Part shown: positions 1-6,270 of the stretch, one piece after another
How positions within the stretch are numbered: the stretch's first letter is position 1
Layout of the letters: each line of letters opens with the position of its first letter
DNA from: Nitrospiraceae bacterium
Lineage (GTDB): Bacteria > Nitrospirota > Nitrospiria > Nitrospirales > UBA8639
DNA: 64,000 nt
Assembly: GCA_020632595.1 (NCBI GenBank)
Contig: JACKFF010000003.1
Location: 309,901 to 373,900 of the forward strand
Direction of reading: 5' to 3'
Made by a program: the position numbers and the translations under genes
Notes under the pieces: generated by a model
The model's input: only the letters and a program-made list of their open reading frames with translations
Database searches by the model: none
What the model was told of the DNA's origin: nothing

Positions 1-519
1 GCGATGATCACCGATGAAACATCGCCCGGCACTGGCCACACCACCCCATTCGCCAGAGCATTCAGAAGCATCGGTTGGTTGGAGCGCCAATTGGCTACCC
101 TGGATACCGAGTTCACCGCTTGATCCGGCAAAGTCACGTCTGGCAGGAGCACGAAGACCTTCAAGGTGTGGCGGCGTGGGCCTGTGCTGATCCGGACCTG
201 CTGGCCGATCTGCCGGGTTGAGGGACCTTGTCCCGTCGGCAAGTGCGACCTCAGCCAAGGAATCGCGCCTTTTAATCAGGACGGTGGCACCGGCGCGGAG
301 CATCGGGCGTGTTGGGGCGGACGGGCCCTGTGCGCACGGCACTGTATGGCGACACTCGTGGCCACCAAATGCAATCCAGTAATTGCGGTCTTCTATTACC
401 GGCTCCTCATGGCGGGCAAACGGAAAAAAGTGGCGCTGGTCGCCTGCATGCGAAAGTTGCTGACAATTCTGGGTCACAATGGTCAGCATAAGACGAAGTG
501 GGTAGAGATACGTAGTTAG
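1..519 (+). pseudogene. IS110-family transposase remnant (C-terminal part)
   Basis: This is the 3' part of an IS110/IS116/IS902 transposase, broken by several frameshifts and cut by the window edge. The conserved C-terminal block of the family is readable from about 346 (MATLVATKCNPVI, then FYYRLLMAGK and KKVALVACMRKLLTIL). Upstream, pieces such as LATLDTEFTA near 90 and GIAPFNQD near 265 lie in different frames, and stops separate them. The N-terminal DEDD catalytic part would lie outside the window. The element is inactive. It adjoins the toxin-antitoxin pair, so the left edge is accessory DNA. Family assignment is by recognition of these motifs. Confidence 0.75.
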
Positions 520-719
520 GCGAGTTGACATTGAAAACAGTTGCTTACAAAGGGGAGGAATATTTCGGCACATGTTCTCAAGCATTGGCCGATGGGTTTG
601 CCCACACTAAACCCGGAAGAACCAAAGGATAAAGGGAGAAGGCAAACGTGAAACCTAAGGGGTAAGGGACCGGAGGATCCTTTCCACTCACTCCCGACTT
701 TTCACTTCTCCCTCCCTGG

Positions 720-762
720 TTCACTTTTCAGGAATGGCGGTATATACTTTTGGTGATACCTG
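720..762 (+). promoter_or_regulatory. Promoter and possible operator of the toxin-antitoxin pair
   Basis: A sigma70-like promoter is visible: TTCACT at 720-725, a 17-base spacer, then TATACT at 743-748. An imperfect inverted repeat (CAGGAAT at 729-735, ATACCTG at 756-762, 6 of 7 paired) covers the -10 region and could be the autorepressor site of the antitoxin. A strong ribosome binding site (AAAGGAGGGAG) follows directly before the ATG at 776. Promoter and operator are inferred from sequence only. Confidence 0.5.
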
Positions 763-775
763 AAAGGAGGGAGAG

Positions 776-1018
776 ATGAGTAAAGTGTTATCCCTAAAAC
801 TCGACGAAAACGCCTACCAAGAAACTGAAGCCATTCGAAAACGTTTGAACATGCCTCGAAACCTGTATATCAGAAAAGCTCTGGCTCACTTCAACGCCCT
901 CTACACGAGAAAAGCGTTGGCCCAGGACTATCAAAAGGCCTCTCAGCAGGTATCCGCTGCTCATCTCGCCTATTTGAAAGAAACCGAACTTCTCGATGAT
1001 CTGCCAAACGACCTATGA
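776..1018 (+). CDS. Antitoxin of a MazF-type toxin-antitoxin system, ribbon-helix-helix-like
   Basis: An 80-residue protein that should bind DNA at its own promoter and neutralise the toxin encoded next to it. The N-terminus (SKVLSLKLDENAYQETEAI) has the beta-strand then helix pattern of ribbon-helix-helix repressors. The middle is charged and helical, and the acidic end (TELLDDLPNDL) fits a toxin-wrapping tail. The start is fixed by AAAGGAGGGAG just upstream. The stop codon overlaps the toxin start by four bases (ATGA), so the two are translationally coupled. Fold is inferred from pattern; the pairing with a recognisable MazF makes the antitoxin role likely. Confidence 0.8.
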   Translation: MSKVLSLKLDENAYQETEAIRKRLNMPRNLYIRKALAHFNALYTRKALAQDYQKASQQVSAAHLAYLKETELLDDLPNDL

Positions 1019-1389
1019 CGCCCCAATATGGCCATCTGTATTTGGCAGACTTGAATCCACGATTTGGAACCGAACCCGGAAAGATTAGACCGGTTGTCGT
1101 CGTTCAAACTGATGCCTTGAATCCCTACCACCTTTCCACGCTCATTTGCCCATTAACGACCCAAGTGGTTGATGTCCACACTCCCCTTCGAGTATCAATT
1201 CCTGAAGGGGTCTCAGGGCTGACCAGTATCTCTGACATTTTAGTGGATCAAATCAAGGCCATTGATAATCAACGCTTTCGCAAGGAACTCGGGGCCCTAC
1301 CCGATCCCTATCTTGCCGAGCTTCGGAAAAAACTAATGCAAATTTTGGACTTCGTCGAGGAAAGTCTCTCTTTGGCACCGCCCACTTGA
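1015..1389 (+). CDS. MazF/PemK-type endoribonuclease toxin
   Basis: A 124-residue protein of the MazF/PemK family, whose members cut RNA at short sequence motifs and halt growth when the antitoxin is lost. Family landmarks are present: GHLYLADLNP near the N-terminus, the G-x-E-x-G-K-x-R-P-V-V-V-V-Q block (GTEPGKIRPVVVVQ, residues about 18-31), an STLICPLTT strand, and ISDILVDQIKAID near residue 85. The length is normal for the family. The ATG overlaps the antitoxin stop. The open frame is intact, so the module is probably functional. Which RNA motif it cuts cannot be read from the sequence. Confidence 0.87.
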   Translation: MTPQYGHLYLADLNPRFGTEPGKIRPVVVVQTDALNPYHLSTLICPLTTQVVDVHTPLRVSIPEGVSGLTSISDILVDQIKAIDNQRFRKELGALPDPYLAELRKKLMQILDFVEESLSLAPPT

Positions 1390-1446
1390 GTCATATCCCA
1401 TATTCAGAAACCCATGGGTGACCAAAATGCAAACATGGAAAATTGG

Positions 1447-1570
1447 GGGAGTGTTCAAAAATTCCCGTCCAGCAAGGCCGCAGCCACTTGGACGAGCGGA
1501 GCGTATGAAGGAGTACGTGAGCACGGCCAAGGGGCGAGAACGCCGCTGGCGGCATTTTTCAACACTTCCC
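1447..1570. repeat. Dispersed intergenic repeat, copy 1
   Basis: About 125 bases with imperfect inverted ends (GGGAGTGTTCAAAAATTCC at the left, GGCATTTTTCAACACTTCCC at the right). It shares the internal words TACGTGAGCACGG and GAACGCCGCTGGCGGC with copies at 8927-9071 and, weaker, 59785-59849. The inner GCCGC-TG-GCGGC hairpin at 1542-1553 is followed by a T run, so it may terminate transcription after the toxin gene. Any apparent reading frames across it are not genes. Confidence 0.7.
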
Positions 1571-1615
1571 ATAAATCTGTTACCCTCTGGAACGCTGTGC
1601 TGACAAAGGAGTCAT

Positions 1616-1903
1616 ATGGAAATACCAACATATAAAGAACTGTTGAAATTAATGTGGTTTCTGGTGTGGCGACACGTGGTGATTCTGATGTTTGTGAGTA
1701 TGACGATCGGATGGGCGGTTCCTGTGATCTTCAATAGCACGATCTCTGCAGACTCTCAGTATATTTTAGAAATCTGTATTTATGGGGTGTTATTCTTCGG
1801 CATCACCCCGTTTATATTGAAGACCCTGTTTCAAAAACAATTTCAAGGCTTTCAAGTCATCTTCCAACGCGAACCCGACTCACCACCACTTTCCTCATCC
1901 TAA
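1616..1903 (+). CDS. Small two-helix membrane protein, unknown function
   Basis: A 95-residue protein that I do not recognise. Two hydrophobic stretches are clear (about residues 18-40, around VVILMFVSMTIGWAV, and 48-68, around ILEICIYGVLFFGITPF), separated by a short polar loop. A cytoplasmic tail rich in Gln and Phe follows and ends in PPLSSS. The start is supported by AAAGGAGTC eight bases before the ATG. It stands alone between a dispersed repeat and a hairpin-rich spacer. An inner-membrane location is the only safe statement. Confidence 0.6.
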   Translation: MEIPTYKELLKLMWFLVWRHVVILMFVSMTIGWAVPVIFNSTISADSQYILEICIYGVLFFGITPFILKTLFQKQFQGFQVIFQREPDSPPLSSS

Positions 1904-1924
1904 AAATGGGATCGCACCGAATAG

Positions 1925-2200
1925 ATGATTCCCTTCTCTTTCATCTGGGTCAATGATATGTCCGTTTCCCATAATCCGACGCCTGCTGTCTGGCCAAAGG
2001 GAGGGACGCTCTTATCCGCCTGCGGGCCTTGTTTGAGCAGAGCGAGTTGGCCCGCTCTCCCTAGATTCGCGTCCGTCCTATTGAATGAGGCAGACTGGGC
2101 GTCAATGGTTTTGGGTCCTTTTCCCGAAAGAAAAGGACCTCGGCTGCCGGGCCGAAACCCGGCATTATAGAAAAGCACGTTAACACGAGAATTGGTGGCA
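1925..2200. repeat. Hairpin-rich intergenic element
   Basis: The spacer of about 440 bases between the membrane protein and xth holds no convincing gene on either strand. It contains two hairpins in tandem with the same CCGAAA loop: GGTCCTTTTC/GAAAAGGACC at 2114-2139 and GCCGGG/CCCGGC at 2146-2163. Open frames on both strands (for example 1900-2178 on minus) lack ribosome binding sites and look like by-products of the structured element. It resembles a multicopy palindromic intergenic element, but only one copy is in this window. Confidence 0.5.
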
Positions 2201-2343
2201 CCAGTGGGATTAGTTCACATGGCAAAATTTTTTCATGGTAAGACCCGAAAAGAGATATCCAATTCACACCTCAAAACTGTGAAACCTGAATCATAAATTA
2301 TCTCTGATCCTATTTATTGCTCATCACACATTCTGAAGCTCAT

Positions 2344-3117
2344 ATGAAAATCGCCACCTGGAACGTCAACTCGATTAAAGTCCGGATCCCTCATTTGATG
2401 GAATGGGTCAAACAGGCCAGCCCGGACATTGTCCTGCTGCAAGAGCTCAAAACCACTGAGGACCAGTTCCCCAGAATGGCCATCGAGGACCTGGGCTATA
2501 ATATGGCCATAGTTGGACAAAAAACCTACAACGGAGTCGCCATTCTCTCAAAAGCCCCGATCGAGATCGAACACACCTCATTGCCTGGTGCCCACTCTGA
2601 CGAACAAGCCCGCTACGTGGAAGCGGTGGTGGGGAACGTTCGAGTAGCTTCAATTTATTTACCCAATGGGAATCCGGTGGAAACCGAGAAGTTTACATAT
2701 AAACTTGCCTGGTTGGATCGACTGATCACGCATGCGCAATCGCTCTTAGCTCTGGAAGAAGCCGTGGTGTTAGGGGGAGACTTTAACGTCTGTCCCACCA
2801 ACCATGACGTGTATGATCCAAAAGGATTTGCCAACGACGCCCTCTGCCGTCCCGAATCCCGCGCCCGCTTTCGTGCCCTCTGCCATCTCGGGTACACCGA
2901 TGCCCTTCGAGCCCTGCACCCCGAATTGGGGCTCTACACCTATTGGGATTACCAGGCCGGCCGATGGAATCGGGACGAAGGGCTCCGCATCGACCATCTC
3001 CTGCTCTCACCACAAGCGGCAGACCGGTTAGTCGCAGCAGATGTAGATCGGGGACCACGCGGAATGGACAAACCTTCCGATCACACTCCCGTCTGGTGTG
3101 AACTGTCCCCCTCATAA
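2344..3117 (+). CDS. xth: Exodeoxyribonuclease III
   Basis: A 257-residue AP endonuclease and 3'-5' exonuclease of the EEP superfamily, acting in base-excision repair. It starts with the classical MKIATWNVNSIKVR, so the ATG at 2344 is preferred over an in-frame codon 27 bases upstream. Other family landmarks follow in order: LLQELKT (metal-binding Glu), YLPNGNP, LGGDFNVCPT (catalytic Asp and Asn), and the C-terminal LRIDHLLLS and SDHTPVW (catalytic Asp-His). Length is standard. It is monocistronic, with the phosphohexomutase 270 bases downstream. No strong ribosome binding site is visible. Confidence 0.95.
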   Translation: MKIATWNVNSIKVRIPHLMEWVKQASPDIVLLQELKTTEDQFPRMAIEDLGYNMAIVGQKTYNGVAILSKAPIEIEHTSLPGAHSDEQARYVEAVVGNVRVASIYLPNGNPVETEKFTYKLAWLDRLITHAQSLLALEEAVVLGGDFNVCPTNHDVYDPKGFANDALCRPESRARFRALCHLGYTDALRALHPELGLYTYWDYQAGRWNRDEGLRIDHLLLSPQAADRLVAADVDRGPRGMDKPSDHTPVWCELSPS

Positions 3118-3386
3118 AATAGGAGACATCGCCTGGGCATTGCCTGATCAATAGGAAAGATCAACATTTTTCCTATCCAAACAATTTTTATCTTTCCTTC
3201 CAGCTAAGGTCATAGCCCGTTAAGGCGATTTTTCCGGCACCTAAAAAAAAATCCCACGCTACCCGATTGGCAAATGAAGAAAAATCTTCTATTCTGTAAC
3301 TCTTTTGGGAATTAACACCCAAAATCCTGTAATGCTTAATTTCTGCTGAAAAATTCCTGCTCCATTCCGACGAGCATTCATCACGC

Positions 3387-4814
3387 ATGGACTCCATTAA
3401 ATTCGGGACTTCAGGGTGGCGGGCCATTATGGCCGAGGACTTTACGGTCAGGAATATCCGTATCGTCTGCCAGGGAATCGCTCAATTTCTCCGTCAACAG
3501 AAGCTGGGGCAACAAGGCATCCTTATCGGCTACGACGCACGATTTTTAGGGGAGCATTTTGCCAAAGTGGCTGCAGAAGTCATGGCGGCCCATGGAATCC
3601 CTTGTCTGATTTGCGACCGGGACACGCCGACCCCAGCCATCTCCTACCACGTGGTCAGTCGGAAATTATCAGGAGGCATGAATATCTCAGCCAGCCACCA
3701 TTCTCCTGAATGGAACGGAATTAAATTTACCCCGGACTGGGGGGGACCGGCGCTGCCTGAAACCACCAAGGCCATTGAACTCCGCATCCTCCCCCTGTTG
3801 CATGGAGAACACATCAAATGGCTCCCCTGGGAACGCGCGACACACGATGGCATGGTGCGGCATTTCGATCCGCAACCCGAGTATTTGAAAGCTCTGGGAT
3901 CCCTGGTGGATCGCGACCGCATCCGGAACGGCCGGATCCGGGTGATTTTTGACCCCCTCTATGGAACCTCCAGGCATTATCTGGATGAATTCCTCCGACA
4001 AGCCGGCGCAAAAATGGCCGTCTTACACCATTGGCGAGATCCGTATTTTGGAGGATTTCGACCGGAACCAACCGACGAGACACTTGAGGACCTGAAAGAG
4101 ACCGTTCGCCGCGAAGGTGCACACCTTGGCCTGGCGACCGACGGAGACGGAGGCCGGTTTGGCATCGTGGATGCTGACGGCACCTTTGTTCAAGCCAACT
4201 ACATCCTGGCCCTCTTATTGGATTATCTCATTCGCAGTCGGCAATGGACCGGTGGAGTTGCCCGCTCGGTTGCCACCACCCATCTCATCGATGCCGTGGC
4301 GGCACACCATGGACTTACCGTCCATGAAACCCCGGTCGGATTCAAATACATCGGCGAATTGCTCGCGAAAGGGGAAGTGGTCTTTGGCGGGGAAGAAAGC
4401 GCCGGAATGTCCATCAAGGGCCACGTACCGGAAACAGATGGGATATTGGCCGGAGCGTTGGTCGCAGAGATGGTGGCCTTTACGGGACAGACCATTCAGG
4501 AGTTACTGAAAGACCTCTTTGCACGAGTCGGCGCTACTTTCACGACACGAGAAGATCTGCCGGTGAGCGAACACCTCAAGGCACAGGTCAAGCAGGTGCT
4601 TGAACATCCGCCATCGGAGCTTGCGGGAGCAGAGGTCATCCATGTCAATAAACTGGATGGCTGCAAACTCCTCCTGCCGGATGACGCCTGGTATCTTATT
4701 CGATTGTCCGGAACCGAATCCCTCGTTCGGTGCTATGGCGAGGCCAAAACCCCTGAGCGACTCACCAAGATCATGAACGCCGGCAAAGAACTGCTCCTTT
4801 TTCCCGTCAGGTAA
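3387..4814 (+). CDS. Phosphoglucomutase/phosphomannomutase family protein
   Basis: A 475-residue alpha-D-phosphohexomutase that moves phosphate between C1 and C6 (or C1 and N-sugar equivalents) through a phosphoserine. All four domains are represented: N-terminal FGTSGWRAIMAEDFT, the active-site serine loop NISASHHSPEWNG (about residue 100), the Mg-binding loop ATDGDGGRFG (about 250), the sugar-specificity loop FGGEESAGMS (about 330), and the C-terminal phosphate site RLSGTESLVR. Conservation of all loops indicates an active enzyme. Choice between glucose, mannose or glucosamine substrates cannot be made safely. The start is the ATG before DSIKFGTSG, as in relatives. Confidence 0.92.
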   Translation: MDSIKFGTSGWRAIMAEDFTVRNIRIVCQGIAQFLRQQKLGQQGILIGYDARFLGEHFAKVAAEVMAAHGIPCLICDRDTPTPAISYHVVSRKLSGGMNISASHHSPEWNGIKFTPDWGGPALPETTKAIELRILPLLHGEHIKWLPWERATHDGMVRHFDPQPEYLKALGSLVDRDRIRNGRIRVIFDPLYGTSRHYLDEFLRQAGAKMAVLHHWRDPYFGGFRPEPTDETLEDLKETVRREGAHLGLATDGDGGRFGIVDADGTFVQANYILALLLDYLIRSRQWTGGVARSVATTHLIDAVAAHHGLTVHETPVGFKYIGELLAKGEVVFGGEESAGMSIKGHVPETDGILAGALVAEMVAFTGQTIQELLKDLFARVGATFTTREDLPVSEHLKAQVKQVLEHPPSELAGAEVIHVNKLDGCKLLLPDDAWYLIRLSGTESLVRCYGEAKTPERLTKIMNAGKELLLFPVR

Positions 4815-5114
4815 GTCCTTAAAAATTCTTCAATTTTTCGCATTTTTTCTCTCAAATTGCCCATTTTCTCCTCATACCTTCTTGGTGTATTACGCCTAGA
4901 TGGAGAACAGAGCTTTAAAAGGCCCGATGTCCATCCAACATCAAGAGACGGTGGACTAACATAGGAGGCCACGAGAGGAGTGCCAGATTTTTTGTGAAAA
5001 TACAATATATGGGAGGATTTAAAACAATCTCGGAGCAGGATGGGGGGATGAGAAAGAGGTCATTCGGGGGTGGACAAAATGCCCACCCCCATGCGTCTCA
5101 TTAAAAATTTAATG
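4815..5114. other. Intergenic spacer with a GGGGGTGG hairpin
   Basis: Three hundred bases between the convergent phosphohexomutase and hpf genes. The one clear structure is a hairpin at 5066-5090 (GGGGGTGG paired with CCACCCCC), just beyond the hpf stop codon. It has no T run on either side, so it is not a standard intrinsic terminator, but it may protect the hpf transcript end. The same eight-base arms occur again in the msrB leader at 5695-5725. No gene is seen. Confidence 0.45.
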
Positions 5115-5492
5115 TCAGACAGCAGTTAGCAACATCGCTTTTTCAGCCTTTTTGGCTGCGGCCTTGGCATTGCGGGCTAACCGTTTTTCTTCAACTTTAT
5201 CGAGTTCATGCTCTATGGCCTGAAAGGCTGAGCGAATGGCTTCTTCAAAGGTTTTTGACTCTTTTCTGGCGGTCACCGTTCGACGCCGGGGAAGCGTCAC
5301 GACAACCAGCGCCTCCGCGTTATCAGCCCCTTTTTTATGGTGGGCATTTTTCGTGAGAGTCACACGGGCATGAATGATGCGAATGGTATCCGTTTGCAAC
5401 GCCTCAGTCCGCCTCTCAATTTCGGCTTTCCACCGAGGGGTCATGCCAACGTTCCGGCTCTCAATTTTTACATCCAGCGATTGTTCATCCAT
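5115..5492 (-). CDS. hpf: Ribosome hibernation-promoting factor / sigma54 modulation protein
   Basis: A 125-residue HPF/RaiA-family protein, which binds the 30S decoding region in resting cells and blocks translation. Family features are the opening strand (LDVKIESRNVGMTPRWKAEIE), the Thr/Arg-rich central strands (IIHARVTL, VVVTLPRR) and the FEEAIRSAFQAIEHELDKVEEKR helix. The C-terminus is a short Lys/Ala tail rather than the long dimerisation domain, so this is a short-type factor. The start at 5492 is chosen because GAAGGAG lies at the right distance; the open frame continues 29 codons upstream without a better site. It is divergent from msrB. Confidence 0.85.
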   Translation of the reverse strand: MDEQSLDVKIESRNVGMTPRWKAEIERRTEALQTDTIRIIHARVTLTKNAHHKKGADNAEALVVVTLPRRRTVTARKESKTFEEAIRSAFQAIEHELDKVEEKRLARNAKAAAKKAEKAMLLTAV

Positions 5493-5675
5493 AGACACTC
5501 CTTCTTTGGCTGTTCGTTCAAGCTGTGAAACATCCAACACCTTCCGGTCTGTTTTTCGGATGACGAAATCCTGAGTCAACCCTCCTTTTCTTTTGGTTTC
5601 CTACAGTGTAAAAATTTCTCTTTCTTCAGTCAAAGGTCTCATCACCAAATCTGTAATTTTTTTTCTCTTTGCAAG

Positions 5676-5725
5676 ACTGATACAGTATATCAGTGGGGGT
5701 GGCATGCCAAGGCGTCTCCACCCCC
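5676..5725 (+). promoter_or_regulatory. Palindrome and leader hairpin between hpf and msrB
   Basis: In the divergent hpf-msrB spacer there is a 19-base operator-like inverted repeat (ACTGATA, five bases, TATCAGT; 5676-5694). It is followed at once by a hairpin with arms GGGGGTGG and CCACCCCC (5695-5725) that ends just before the msrB ribosome binding site (GAGGAGGG near 5733). A repressor site and a translational hairpin are both plausible. Function is inferred. Confidence 0.45.
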
Positions 5726-5748
5726 TCAGCTCAGAGGAGGGCCATCAG

Positions 5749-6270
5749 ATGTCTATAAACGTAAATGTCAACAGGAGAAATCTTATGAAAATCGGCATGG
5801 CATTAGGGTTCGGAGTTCTCGCCAAAACTCTCGGTGTGGCATTGGCCGCTCCCACGCCCCCAACCGGAGGTTCGGATATCACCAAAATCACGAAAACGGA
5901 TGAAGAGTGGAAAGCGCTGTTAACCCCCATGCAGTACCGTGTCTTGCGGCATGAAGACACCGAGCCGCCCTTTACCAATGAATATCATCAAATTAAAGCC
6001 AAAGGTATTTACCAATGCGCAGGATGTGAGCTGCCGCTCTTTTCTTCCGACACGAAATTCGACAGCGGGACCGGCTGGCCTAGCTTTTGGCAACCGATTT
6101 CGGAAAAAGTGGTCGAAACCCGCACCGATTGGAAATTGATTTATCCACGAACCGAAGTCCATTGCGCCCGATGCGGTGGCCACCAGGGACACATATTTGA
6201 CGACGGCCCACCGCCGACGGGATTACGCTATTGCATTAATTCCGCGGCGTTGAAATTTGTTCCGGCCTAG
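5749..6270 (+). CDS. msrB: Peptide-methionine (R)-S-oxide reductase with Tat-type signal
   Basis: A 173-residue MsrB that reduces methionine-R-sulfoxide in oxidised proteins. The N-terminus (NRRNLMKIG, then a hydrophobic stretch and ALAAP) looks like a twin-arginine signal, so the enzyme probably acts outside the cytoplasm. The catalytic domain has the two zinc-binding CxxC pairs (CAGC, CARC), SGTGWPSFW, HQGHIFDDGP, and the catalytic Cys in RYCINSAAL. The ATG at 5749 follows GAGGAGGG; the frame is open further upstream, but without a suitable site. The 3' end overlaps the convergent sigma54 regulator by 35 bases. Confidence 0.93.
   Translation: MSINVNVNRRNLMKIGMALGFGVLAKTLGVALAAPTPPTGGSDITKITKTDEEWKALLTPMQYRVLRHEDTEPPFTNEYHQIKAKGIYQCAGCELPLFSSDTKFDSGTGWPSFWQPISEKVVETRTDWKLIYPRTEVHCARCGGHQGHIFDDGPPPTGLRYCINSAALKFVPA

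Noticed and set aside
5066..5090. Hairpin beyond hpf as an intrinsic terminator
   Set aside because: There is no T run on either strand; reported only as a hairpin.
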